Shown here: in pieces, positions 17,020 to 25,424 of the stretch
Layout of the letters: each line of letters starts with the position of its first letter
Numbering within the stretch: the first letter of the stretch is position 1
Origin: Streptosporangium amethystogenes
GTDB lineage: Bacteria > Actinomycetota > Actinomycetes > Streptosporangiales > Streptosporangiaceae
Direction: 5' to 3'
Length of the DNA: 64,000 bases
Assembly: GCF_000721075.1 (NCBI RefSeq)
Contig: NZ_JOEQ01000034.1
Coordinates: 1-64,000, forward strand
Notes under the pieces: generated by a model
Seen by the model: only the letters and a program-made list of their open reading frames with translations
What the model was told of the DNA's origin: nothing
Database searches by the model: none
Program-made: the position numbers and the translations under genes

Positions 17020-17796
17020 GTGAGTGATTCACTGGACGCGCTGGAACGGCGAATAGCCGGCCTCCGCGCCGAGGTGCGACGGGCGGTCAAGGCGAAGGAG
17101 AACTCGCTCGCCCGATCGCTGCGCGGGGAGTTGCGCAGAGCCGAACAGGCCTGGGACGCGGCGATAAGCTCCGAGGCGCCGACGCCCGCGCGCGAGCCCG
17201 AGACCTCGCTGCTGCCCATCAGGGAGCAGGTGCACCAGGCGCTGGCCATGCTGGGCGTGCCGACCTCGGCCAAGCTCATCGTGGCGGTGAACGACGCGTT
17301 CTTCTCCCGCGAGCTCCGCGGCTCACAGCTGACCAGCCTGCGCCGAGACGAGGAGCGCTCGTTCCGCGGCGACCCCTACGCCAGGCCGTACTACCTGTGC
17401 GCCGCGCTGACCGACCGCCTCTCCCCCGCCCGGGGGCTGCTCGCCGACAGTACCTGGCCGGCCGAGTCACGGGTGCTGGGACCACTGAGCCCGCGCGTCG
17501 ACTTCCTCACCTCGACCATGCGCATCGCCGAGCACCTGGCGCGGCTGGCCGAGCCGCCGGCGGGGGCGGTGCGGCTGCTGTCGCGGATGGCGCAGAACAT
17601 CCCGGGCGCCGTCGAGGGCTTCGCCCCGGCCGACCCCGCGACCGCGATCCGCGCGGCGCGGGCCGAGCTGGAGGTGCATCGGGCCACCGACGCCGCGCAG
17701 CGGGCCGAGGTGGCGGCGCGGGCGACGAGGCAACTACCGGACGCCGAGCGCCTGTTCGGCGTCACCGCGATGAACACCTTGAGGGGGGCCTGTTGA
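17020..17796 (+). CDS. Coiled-coil protein of a nuclease-helicase cluster
   Basis: A 258-residue protein of unknown family. The first 50 residues form a charged helix with heptad character (LDALERRIAGLRAEVRRAVK), and the rest is helical and Ala/Arg-rich with no enzyme motif. It ends 28 nt before the nuclease gene on the same strand. The GTG at 17020 follows a long AT-richer gap (16900-17010), which probably holds the cluster promoter. An accessory or DNA-end-binding role is suggested only by context. Confidence 0.75.
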   Translation: MSDSLDALERRIAGLRAEVRRAVKAKENSLARSLRGELRRAEQAWDAAISSEAPTPAREPETSLLPIREQVHQALAMLGVPTSAKLIVAVNDAFFSRELRGSQLTSLRRDEERSFRGDPYARPYYLCAALTDRLSPARGLLADSTWPAESRVLGPLSPRVDFLTSTMRIAEHLARLAEPPAGAVRLLSRMAQNIPGAVEGFAPADPATAIRAARAELEVHRATDAAQRAEVAARATRQLPDAERLFGVTAMNTLRGAC

Positions 17797-17824
17797 AGAC
17801 CAGGCTGGACGGGGGAACCCGCGC

Positions 17825-18952
17825 ATGAACAGCCTTCGGGAGAGGGCCTTCCTGAACAGGCTTGACGAGCTGCGCGGGACGATGCCTGCCCGCCCGCACG
17901 ACGCGCGGGCCATCGCGGCGCTGGCCGCCAACCCCGGCTGCGCGCGCCGGGCGGTGATGGACGCCGCGGGCGTGGACAAGGACCGCGCGGCCCGGCACGT
18001 CGGTTTCCCCGCTCCGTTCGGCCAGTCCCAGTTCGCGATCACCCGCGGGAACGTCTTCGAGTCGCTGGTCAAGGAGAACGGCTGCGCCGAGCTGCTGCGG
18101 CTGCTGCGCGAGCTGCTCGGCCTGTCCGTCGCCCAGGTCGGCTACCGGGACGTGGAGAGCGTCGGCTCCCACCTGCGCCACTCGCACACCCGGGCGCTGA
18201 TCGACCGCGCGGCGCGCGAGGACGACGGGACCGCGGTGTTCTACGACCACCCGCTGTTCAGCCTGGAGATCGCCGGTCACACCTCCTACCTCGAACCGGA
18301 CGTGGTGGCCTTCCAGATCGGCGGGCGGTTCCACATCGTGGAGATCAAGTCGTTCGGCATGATCGACGGCCAGGCCGAGCCTGACAAGGTCGCGGCGGCG
18401 GCACGGCAGGCGGCGGTCTACGTCCTGGCGTTGCGCACGCTCATGGCCGACCTCGGACACGACCCGGAGCGCGTCTCCCACGACGTGGTGCTCGTCTGCC
18501 CGGAGAACTTCGCCAACCGCCCGACCGCGGCACTGGTCGACGTGCGCAAGCAGCTGTCGGTGCTGGGCCGCCAGCTCACCAGGATGACCAGGGTCGAGTA
18601 CCTGCTGGAGGGCCTGCCGGACGACCTCACCTTCGACCTGGCCCCCGGCGAGGACGGGGTGCCGACCCGTTCGGCGGACGAGCTGACCCAGGCGCTGCTG
18701 CAGGTACCCGCCCGCTACGCGCCCGACTGCCTGTCCACCTGCGACATGTGCATGTTCTGCCGTCACGAGGCCCGCGCCTGCGGATCCACCGACCTGCTCG
18801 GACGTCAGATCCGCGACCAGCTGGGCGGCGTCTCCGGCATGCACGAGGCGCTCGGCCTGGCCGAGGGCACCCGCGAGGCGGTCGAGGGCCAGGAGGAGAT
18901 CGCCCGCCTACTCCGGCTGGCGGACCGGCTGCGCGAGGAGTCGCTGCGGTGA
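17825..18952 (+). CDS. PD-(D/E)XK nuclease with Cas4/AddB-like iron-sulfur cysteines
   Basis: Predicted DNA nuclease of 375 residues. The RecB/Cas4-type core is visible: RGNVFE (74-79), the acidic EPD with D159, VEIK with E173 and K175, and the QxxxY motif at Q195-Y199. One Cys upstream of the core (C39) and a cluster behind it (C302, C306, C309, C312, C319) match the split 4Fe-4S ligand layout of Cas4, AddB and Dna2. No CRISPR array or cas genes are nearby. Together with the SF1 helicase at 20650, the most economical reading is a DNA end-processing or defence nuclease. ATG at 17825; no strong ribosome site. Confidence 0.85.
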   Translation: MNSLRERAFLNRLDELRGTMPARPHDARAIAALAANPGCARRAVMDAAGVDKDRAARHVGFPAPFGQSQFAITRGNVFESLVKENGCAELLRLLRELLGLSVAQVGYRDVESVGSHLRHSHTRALIDRAAREDDGTAVFYDHPLFSLEIAGHTSYLEPDVVAFQIGGRFHIVEIKSFGMIDGQAEPDKVAAAARQAAVYVLALRTLMADLGHDPERVSHDVVLVCPENFANRPTAALVDVRKQLSVLGRQLTRMTRVEYLLEGLPDDLTFDLAPGEDGVPTRSADELTQALLQVPARYAPDCLSTCDMCMFCRHEARACGSTDLLGRQIRDQLGGVSGMHEALGLAEGTREAVEGQEEIARLLRLADRLREESLR

Positions 18953-19013
18953 GGATCGTCGAGGCCACCGGGCCGGCCGCGCCGGGGGCCGCCGCGGCGA
19001 GGGCGGACGACAG

Positions 19014-20483
19014 GTGAGCGCGCTGACGGCGCTGGCACGGCTACGAGCCGTCAGGGACGGCGTCGCACAGCGGATCACCACGGTCAGGCACTGCCACATC
19101 TCCGACCAGCCACTGGTGCTCATCCCGCTCAAGCTCGCGGGCGAGGCCGCCGCGCCGCTGGCCGCCATGGTGGGCACCGACCCGGGCCACCCCCGGCTGC
19201 TCGTCGTCCCTCAGCCCCGCAACCGGGACCTGCGGTTCGCCTTCGCCGCCGGGCTGGCCGAGGTGCTGCTGCCCTACATCGAGGGGTTCGAGAAAAGCAC
19301 CGAGACGGTCGAGCGCAGGGGCGGCGAGCCGTACGAGCGGTGTCTGGACGCGCCGCAGATCCTCGTGCCGAACCGGTCCGCCGCCTCGTTCACCGGGCTG
19401 CTCGGCCGTTCCACCCGATTCCGCAGGGCAGAGGGCCCCTATCCGGTGCACCCGTCGGTGCCGCTGCTCGGCCGGTGGCTGACCTACTTCGCCGACCGGT
19501 CCCAGCAGCCGGGCTCCTCGGTGCTGCTCGCGGCGACCGAGGCACTGAGCCTGCACTGGGCGACAGGGCAGAGCGGCCTGGAGGACGCCAACCTGGCGGC
19601 GCTGCTGGGATGGATCGACCCGCCGCCGGGAATGTCCGGGCACCGGGCCGCCGAGGAGGCCGAGGACCCGCTGCTCTGGCCGCCGGCGGGCCCCACCACC
19701 GACCCGGGCTTCGACAACGAGGTGCTCGCTCCGGCGATCCGCGCCTACGAGGAGGCGCCGACCGACCGTGCCGTCGACCGGGTCAGCCAGGCGCTGCGCA
19801 CCCAGCTCGACCCCACCTGGCGGCTGATGTGGCGGGCCGTCGACCTGCTGCGGTCGCTGCCGGAGGGCTCGCGGGTGAAGGACCGCTGGGAGATCGACCG
19901 CGGTTCGTTCACCCGGTTCGTCGAGCGGATCGCCGAGGGGAGCCCGCCGCAGGCCCGCAGGGACGGAGCGGTGGGCGCCGCCGCGAGGCTGGCGGGGTTG
20001 GAGCGGGCACGGGCGAGCTACGACGTGCAGCGGGCCCACGACGACCCGCTGCTCATGGCCGAGTACCGGCTGACCGGTGAGGCCTTCGCCGGGACGGTGA
20101 TCGCCGCCGACCCCGAGCACAGCGAGGGCGAGGGCCGCTCGCGCAAGCTCCGGCCCCTGATCACCGTGCGGACCGGCGACCCGGTGCGGCTCACGCCCGG
20201 TACCGTCGTCGGCAGCCCCGACCGGCGTGGCCACGCGGCCGAGATCGTCGAGGCCGTCGACGGGGAGATCACCCTTAAGATCACCAAGGGGATGGGGCGG
20301 GGCAGGACCCCGGCTCCGGGTTCGGTGCCCGAACCGGGCGAGCGGGTCTCGTACACCTCACTGATAGATGACTTCCAGTCGTCGGCGGCGCTGCCGGGCC
20401 CCGAGCAGACGCCGTGGACCCACGGCGGGCCGCCGGAGGAGTACGAGCCCGGCGACGACGACGCGCAGGAGGAATGGCTTTGA
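19014..20483 (+). CDS. Unknown protein with a possible C-terminal beta-barrel, nuclease-helicase cluster
   Basis: A 489-residue protein I cannot place in a named family. The N-terminal 350 residues are mixed helix/strand without a Walker motif or nuclease motif. Residues about 378-450 (TGDPVRLTPGTVV, AEIVEAVDGEITLKI, then PGERVSYTSLIDD) read like the small beta-barrel that Upf1/Dna2-type SF1 helicases carry as domain 1B; this is inference. The last 35 residues are acidic. The GTG start follows the nuclease gene by 61 nt. A strong hairpin separates it from the helicase gene. Confidence 0.75.
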   Translation: MSALTALARLRAVRDGVAQRITTVRHCHISDQPLVLIPLKLAGEAAAPLAAMVGTDPGHPRLLVVPQPRNRDLRFAFAAGLAEVLLPYIEGFEKSTETVERRGGEPYERCLDAPQILVPNRSAASFTGLLGRSTRFRRAEGPYPVHPSVPLLGRWLTYFADRSQQPGSSVLLAATEALSLHWATGQSGLEDANLAALLGWIDPPPGMSGHRAAEEAEDPLLWPPAGPTTDPGFDNEVLAPAIRAYEEAPTDRAVDRVSQALRTQLDPTWRLMWRAVDLLRSLPEGSRVKDRWEIDRGSFTRFVERIAEGSPPQARRDGAVGAAARLAGLERARASYDVQRAHDDPLLMAEYRLTGEAFAGTVIAADPEHSEGEGRSRKLRPLITVRTGDPVRLTPGTVVGSPDRRGHAAEIVEAVDGEITLKITKGMGRGRTPAPGSVPEPGERVSYTSLIDDFQSSAALPGPEQTPWTHGGPPEEYEPGDDDAQEEWL

Positions 20484-20498
20484 GCGTTCACCGGACCC

Positions 20499-20532
20499 CG
20501 CACGGCCGGCCGATGTCCCTCCCGGCCGTGCG
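20499..20532 (+). terminator. Strong intergenic hairpin before the helicase gene
   Basis: CGCACGGCCGG and CCGGCCGTGCG form a perfect 11-bp stem with a 12-nt loop in the 166-nt gap between the 489-residue protein gene and the helicase gene. No U-run follows. It may terminate part of the transcripts or protect the upstream RNA, which would lower helicase expression relative to the nuclease. Confidence 0.5.
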
Positions 20533-20649
20533 TGCTCCTCGCTCGGCGGCGGCACCGGAAGCCCGGGCCGCCGAGGCCGGAACGGCGGGCCGCGGCGCCC
20601 GGGTGACGGGCCTCGGCACGGACCTGACGGGCAGCGGCGGAGGCGTGGC

Positions 20650-21945
20650 ATGACGCCGCAGCAGGAGGCGGCGGCCGTGGTGGACGCCGTCCTGGCCGAC
20701 CTGCCCCGTCACCGCGGCGTGGTCGTGGACTCGCCACCGGGTGCGGGCAAGTCCACGCTGGTGGTCAAGGCCGCAGGGCACATCGCCGAGACCGGCGAGC
20801 CGCTGATGATCGTCGCGCAGACCAACGAGCAGGTGGACGACCTGGTGGAACGGCTCGCGGCCGAGCATCCCGACCTGGGGGTCGGCCGGCTCTCGGCGAG
20901 CGGCTACATCACGCCCGGCCGTATCCTCGCCCTGCCCAACGTCTCGGTCGCGGGCAAGCTGCCCGACCTGGGGGACCCGGCCGTGGTGATCGCCACCGCC
21001 GACAAGTGGGCATGGATCGGCGACCGCACCTGGCCCTGGGCCATCGTCGACGAGGCCTACCAGATGCGGTCGGACAAGCTGCTGCGCATCGCCTCACTGT
21101 TCGAGCGGTCGTTGTTCGTGGGCGACCCCGGCCAGCTCGACCCGTTCTCGATCGTGGACGGCGACCGCTGGGCGGGCCTGTCATGGGACCCGGTGCAGAG
21201 CGCGGTCTCGGTGCTGCTGCGGCACAACCCCGACCTGCCGGTGCACCGGCTGCCGGTCTCCTGGCGGCTGCCCGCCTCGGCCGCGCCCGTGGTCTCCGAG
21301 GCGTTCTATCCCTTCACCGGGTTCCGCGCGGGGACGGGCCCCGCCGACCGGTCGCTGGAGTTCACGGTGAACGGCATGCGCACCCCCTTCGACCTGGCAC
21401 TGGAGGAGGCGGCCGGGTCTGGCTGGGCACTGTACGAGCTGCCCAGCCGCCACACGGTGCGCACCGACGCGGAGGCCGTGCTGGCGACCGCGAGCCTGGC
21501 GACGCGGCTGCTCCAGCGGAGTCCGGTCGCGCACTCCGAGCGCGGCAGCCATCCCGTCACGGCCGACCGGATCGCCATCGGCGCCGCGCACCGCGACCAG
21601 GTGGCCGCGATCAGGGCCGCCGGGGTGCCGCCGGAGATCACGGTGGACACCGCCAACCGCCTGCAGGGCCGGGAGTACGACGTGACGATCGTGCTCCATC
21701 CCCTCTCCGGGCGGCGCGACGCCACCGCGTTCCACCTGGAGTCGGGGCGGCTGTGCGTGCTCGCCTCCCGGCACCGCCACGCCTGCGTCGTGGTGGCCAG
21801 GGCGGGCATTCCCGAACTGCTGGACGCCCACCCGTCTGCCGAGCCGGTCCAGCTCGGCGTGCCGGTGAAGTTCCCCGACGGCTGGGAGGCCAACCAGGCG
21901 GTGCTGGCCCACCTCTCCAAGCACCGGGTGACTCCTGACGACTGA
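20650..21945 (+). CDS. SF1 helicase, Upf1/Dna2-like
   Basis: ATP-dependent nucleic acid translocase of 431 residues. Motifs in order: Walker A SPPGAGKST (28-36), Ia QTNEQVDDL, Walker B DEAYQ (134-138), motif III GDPGQLDP (158-165), IV WRLP, V TANRLQGREYD (334-344) and a VI-like SGRLCVLASRHRHA (365-378). The protein is compact: the usual 1B barrel and N-terminal extension of SF1B helicases are absent, and a barrel-like region may instead lie in the 489-residue neighbour. ATG at 20650 is set by GGAGG 6 nt upstream; the frame is open further back but is not coding in character. Confidence 0.88.
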   Translation: MTPQQEAAAVVDAVLADLPRHRGVVVDSPPGAGKSTLVVKAAGHIAETGEPLMIVAQTNEQVDDLVERLAAEHPDLGVGRLSASGYITPGRILALPNVSVAGKLPDLGDPAVVIATADKWAWIGDRTWPWAIVDEAYQMRSDKLLRIASLFERSLFVGDPGQLDPFSIVDGDRWAGLSWDPVQSAVSVLLRHNPDLPVHRLPVSWRLPASAAPVVSEAFYPFTGFRAGTGPADRSLEFTVNGMRTPFDLALEEAAGSGWALYELPSRHTVRTDAEAVLATASLATRLLQRSPVAHSERGSHPVTADRIAIGAAHRDQVAAIRAAGVPPEITVDTANRLQGREYDVTIVLHPLSGRRDATAFHLESGRLCVLASRHRHACVVVARAGIPELLDAHPSAEPVQLGVPVKFPDGWEANQAVLAHLSKHRVTPDD

Positions 21946-21969
21946 CCTCCCGCCGGCTCGGCCGCGCGT

Positions 21970-22878
21970 TCACAGCCTCCGCGGGGGAACGGGGTGCCGG
22001 TGGGAGTGGTCGACCGCTGGAGCCTCGGGGTGCGCCCTGAGCCGGGCGACGCGCTCGTGGCTCTCCTCGTCCATCGGCGTGTAGACGACCATCCTCGCCT
22101 CCTGCGGCGAGGAGAGCGCCATGCTGGTCGAGGTGGTGCGGATCTGCCCGACCGCGGAGTGACGGAAGATCTTTATGCGGTTGCCCGGCCTGGCCACGTC
22201 GTGGGTGGCCCACATCCTCGCGAACTCACCGCTGGCGGCCGACAGCACGCGGACGAACTCGGTCCAGGCCGGCTCCCCCAGATGCCGCCCGAACCCGGCG
22301 CGCAGGGTGGCGACCATCTGAGCCAGTTCCTCGGCCCGGTTGACGATCGGAGAGCAGCACTCCCGCGCGACGAAGAGCTGCCAGAGCGCGTTGCGGGTGG
22401 CGACCGGCTGGACGACGACGTTGGGGAAGAGGCAGCTGTAGGTCTCGTTCCAGGCCAGCAGGTCGTAGCGGCCGTTGTAGACGGCGGCGGGGAGCGGGTC
22501 GAGCCGGTCGAGGATCACCTGGGTGGCGGGCTCGAGCCCGCCGCAGGTGTCGGGCCCGGGCACGGCCGGCACGTCGGCGAGCCGGTAGAGGTGCTCGCGC
22601 TCGGCCTGGTCCAGCCCGAGGGTGCGGGAGATCGCGTCGAGCACCTGCACGCTGGCGTTGATCGGCCTCCCCTGCTCCAGCCAGGTGTACCAGGTGACGC
22701 CGACCCCGGCGAGCAGGGCGACCTCCTCGCGGCGCAGACCCGGGGTGCGGCGGCGCAGCCCGGGGGGCAGGCCCACGCTCTCGGGGGCGATGCGTTCCCT
22801 GCGGCTGCGCAGGAACGCTCCCAGCTCGGCGCGGCGGGTGCCCGGCACGGTTTTTTGTCTGCCGCCCGGAGTGGTCAT
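21970..22878 (-). CDS. XRE-family regulator with MmyB-like ligand domain
   Basis: Transcription regulator of 302 residues. The N-terminal helix-turn-helix has the typical LRREEVALLAGVGVTWYTWL (about 50-69), and the rest matches the PAS-like MmyB ligand-binding domain, which in this family can bind fatty acids. ATG at 22878 is preceded by AAGGGG with 5-nt spacing. It is divergent from the MFS efflux gene at 22987, with 108 nt between them, and so probably controls it. Near its C terminus it reads MVVYTPMDEESHERVARL, as in many homologues. Confidence 0.9.
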   Translation of the reverse strand: MTTPGGRQKTVPGTRRAELGAFLRSRRERIAPESVGLPPGLRRRTPGLRREEVALLAGVGVTWYTWLEQGRPINASVQVLDAISRTLGLDQAEREHLYRLADVPAVPGPDTCGGLEPATQVILDRLDPLPAAVYNGRYDLLAWNETYSCLFPNVVVQPVATRNALWQLFVARECCSPIVNRAEELAQMVATLRAGFGRHLGEPAWTEFVRVLSAASGEFARMWATHDVARPGNRIKIFRHSAVGQIRTTSTSMALSSPQEARMVVYTPMDEESHERVARLRAHPEAPAVDHSHRHPVPPRRL

Positions 22879-22986
22879 GGTCACCCCTTCATGCTGGCCG
22901 ATGGGCGCCCCGGCTGCCAGGTGCTGCCGGTACCAGGATCGGCAGGCTCTCGTTACCCGTATCCGCCAGGTCCCACAGTCTTGCTC

Positions 22987-24357
22987 ATGACCGTGACATC
23001 GGCTCCGGCTCCGGCCGTCCGTACTCCTCCCCCGTGGCTGCTGACGGTGATCCTGACCGGGCAGTTCATGGCGATCCTGGACGTCTCCATCGTCAACGTC
23101 GCCTCCCCGGTGATCCGTGCCGACCTCGGCGCGTCGGGTTCGAGCCTCCAAATGATCATTTCTGGTTACACCATCGCCTATGCCATGTTGCTGATCATCG
23201 GTGCCCGGCTGGGCGGCCGTCACGGCGGGCGCCGCCTGTTCCTGTACGGCCTGGCGGGCTTCACCGTCGCGTCCCTCGCCTGCGGGCTGGCCGTCTCGGA
23301 CGGGCAGCTGATCGCCTTCCGGTTCCTCCAGGGTGCGGGGGCCGCCCTGATGGTGCCCCAGGTGCTGAGCATGATCCAGACGAACTTCGAGGGGGCCTCC
23401 AGGGCCCGCGCGCTCAGCCTGTACGCCACGGTGATCTCGGGGGCCGCCGTGGTCGGCCAGGTGCTGGGCGGCACGCTGGTCTCCGCGAACCTGTTCGGCA
23501 CCACATGGAGGCCGGTGTTCCTGGTGAACGTGCCGGTCGGTCTCTGCCTGCTCGTGCTGGGCGCGCGACTGCTGCCCGCCGACGGCCCGTCACGCCACCG
23601 TGCCCTGGATCTGCCCGGCCTGGTCACGCTCTCACTGGCGGTCAGTCTCCTGGTGGTGCCGCTGGTGCTGGGGCACGAGCAGGACTGGCCGCTGTGGGGA
23701 TGGGTCGCCATGGCGGCGAGCGTGGCGCTGGCGGGCATCTTCGTGCTGGTCGAGCGGAGAGCCGCCGCACCGCTGGTGCCCGCGCGGGTGCTGCGGGCCC
23801 CGGGAGTGGTCACGTCGGCGCTGGCGATCTTCGGGTCGATGGCGACCTACGGCGGGTTCCTGTTCACCTCCGCCCTGCATCTACAGGGTCCGCTGGATGA
23901 CGGCCCGCTGGCTGCGGGCCTGGCGTTCGTGCCCGGCGCGGTGGGTTTCGCCGTCGCCAGCCTCAACTGGCGCCGCGTTCCCGAACGCCTGCACCGCCGT
24001 ATGGTCGTCACCGCCTTCGCCGTGGCCGGGCTCGGCTACCTGCTCATGTCGCTGGCGCTGAGCGGCGGGGGGCACGGCCAGCCGCTCCTGGCGGTGGCGT
24101 TCGCGGTGGCCGGGCTGGGCCTTGGTGGGGCGTTCAGCCCGGTGCTCGCGGTGGGGCTGGCCCACGCGGCCCCCGCAGACGCCCCCGACATCAGCGGGCT
24201 GTTCGTCATGGTGACCCAGCTCGGCCAGGTCGTGGGGGTGGCCACGTTCGGCACGCTCTACCTGAGCGGGGGGTCGGCGACGGGCACCGGCGTGGCCCTG
24301 GCCGTGACGGCCCTGCTCACCGGGGCGTGCGCGCTGCCGCTGCTCCGCCGCCGCTGA
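22987..24357 (+). CDS. DHA2-type MFS efflux transporter
   Basis: Drug:H+ antiporter-like protein of 456 residues with 13-14 predicted membrane segments. The N-terminal LDVSIVNVASPVI motif is diagnostic for the EmrB/QacA (DHA2) group, and the RFLQGAGAALMVP segment carries the antiporter motif C region. No ribosome site precedes the ATG, so the mRNA may be leaderless. The gene is divergent from the XRE regulator, a common pump/regulator pairing. The substrate is unknown. Confidence 0.9.
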   Translation: MTVTSAPAPAVRTPPPWLLTVILTGQFMAILDVSIVNVASPVIRADLGASGSSLQMIISGYTIAYAMLLIIGARLGGRHGGRRLFLYGLAGFTVASLACGLAVSDGQLIAFRFLQGAGAALMVPQVLSMIQTNFEGASRARALSLYATVISGAAVVGQVLGGTLVSANLFGTTWRPVFLVNVPVGLCLLVLGARLLPADGPSRHRALDLPGLVTLSLAVSLLVVPLVLGHEQDWPLWGWVAMAASVALAGIFVLVERRAAAPLVPARVLRAPGVVTSALAIFGSMATYGGFLFTSALHLQGPLDDGPLAAGLAFVPGAVGFAVASLNWRRVPERLHRRMVVTAFAVAGLGYLLMSLALSGGGHGQPLLAVAFAVAGLGLGGAFSPVLAVGLAHAAPADAPDISGLFVMVTQLGQVVGVATFGTLYLSGGSATGTGVALAVTALLTGACALPLLRRR

Positions 24358-24377
24358 GAGCGCCTTCCCCGCTCGAT

Positions 24378-24398
24378 GGCGCCGTACCGTGCGGCGCC
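24378..24398. terminator. Hairpin between convergent MFS and GNAT genes
   Basis: GGCGCCG and CGGCGCC pair over a 7-nt loop in the 53-nt gap between two convergent stop codons. The position fits a bidirectional terminator. Confidence 0.5.
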
Positions 24399-24410
24399 GT
24401 GCGGCGCGGG

Positions 24411-25373
24411 TCAGATCGTGCGCCGCCAGACGTCGATGGCCAGCACCTGGCGCATGCCCACCGAGAGGTAGAGGTCGAGGGCTGGCGTGCTGTTGTTGGC
24501 GTCGACGTGCAGGTAGGTGCCGACCCGCCCGCGACGGGCGTCGTCGGCGAACGCCCGGCGCAGCATGAACCGGCCCAGGCCTCGGCCCCTGAAGGCGGGG
24601 AGCACCGCCAGCCTGCGCACGTAGCCGCAGTTCTCGTCCCCCAGGAAGGCGTTGGTCCCAAGCAGCATCGCCACGGGCTCGCCGTCGAGACGGGCGACCA
24701 CCAGTTGCGACCAGTCGGTGTTGACCGAGGAGTTCAGCTCGTCGTGCCACTCGTCGTAGTCCTTCGGGGCGAACCCGAAGTGGTCGGCGAAGCCGGCCTG
24801 CTCCACGGCGTGGCCCTGGCGGCGCACCTCCTCGGTGAGCCCGTCGTGCATGGTCATCCCGGGCGGCGGGTCGGGGCGGCCGTCCGGCCCGGTGTGGTCG
24901 GCGCGGAGCCGGATGAAGCTGGTGGCGGCGCTGAAACCACGGGCGGCGGCGACGGCGCGCTTGCCGCTGTCCTCGCGGTAGAGACCGATGTCCACCACGG
25001 CCCGGTCGTGGCCCAGCTCGGCGGCGATCTGCCCGGCCCGCTCGGTCACGGTGTCCCAGAGCGGGCCGGTCAGCTCCGGCGCGCCGGGGTGCACGACCAC
25101 GTCGACGTCGACGTTGTCACTGGCGCCCTTGCGGCAGGCCCAGGCCCAGGCCACCAGGCGCCCGCTCTCGTCGTGGACGAGCCAGCCGTCGGACTCCACG
25201 TCGAAGGACGAGTCGTTCAGCTGGTCGGCGACGTCGTCGAGGGTCATGTCGGCCTTGCCGATCACCTGGGTGTCACAGAGCGAGATCAGCTCGTGGATCT
25301 CGGGGGCGTCGGCGGCGGAAGGCCGCCGGGTGAGGTACCCGGCGGCGGGGATGGTCGTCTTCATGCCCCTCAT
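24411..25373 (-). CDS. Tandem GNAT N-acetyltransferase
   Basis: Predicted acetyl-CoA-dependent acyltransferase of 320 residues, about twice the single-domain length, with two GNAT modules as in mycothiol synthase relatives. The C-terminal module has the acetyl-CoA loop VLPAFRGRGLGRFML; the N-terminal module is degenerate and probably structural. It is unlikely to be mycothiol synthase itself, but I cannot exclude a related thiol or aminoglycoside substrate. The start could be ATG at 25373 or at 25364; neither has a good ribosome site. It is followed upstream by the DHA2 pump on the same strand, 51 nt away. Confidence 0.85.
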   Translation of the reverse strand: MRGMKTTIPAAGYLTRRPSAADAPEIHELISLCDTQVIGKADMTLDDVADQLNDSSFDVESDGWLVHDESGRLVAWAWACRKGASDNVDVDVVVHPGAPELTGPLWDTVTERAGQIAAELGHDRAVVDIGLYREDSGKRAVAAARGFSAATSFIRLRADHTGPDGRPDPPPGMTMHDGLTEEVRRQGHAVEQAGFADHFGFAPKDYDEWHDELNSSVNTDWSQLVVARLDGEPVAMLLGTNAFLGDENCGYVRRLAVLPAFRGRGLGRFMLRRAFADDARRGRVGTYLHVDANNSTPALDLYLSVGMRQVLAIDVWRRTI

Positions 25374-25424
25374 CGTGGCGGGGGCGGGTTGGGAATCGCT
25401 GGGTCGGAACTTGGGATCGGTTGA

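Noticed and set aside
16808..17023. 71-codon frame with a hydrophobic start before the coiled-coil gene.
   Set aside because: Only the first 15 residues are hydrophobic, the rest lacks coding bias, and the AT-rich part is better read as promoter.
17825..18952. Cas4 as a name for the Fe-S nuclease.
   Set aside because: No cas1, cas2 or array nearby, and the protein is about twice the length of Cas4; only the fold and cysteine pattern are shared.
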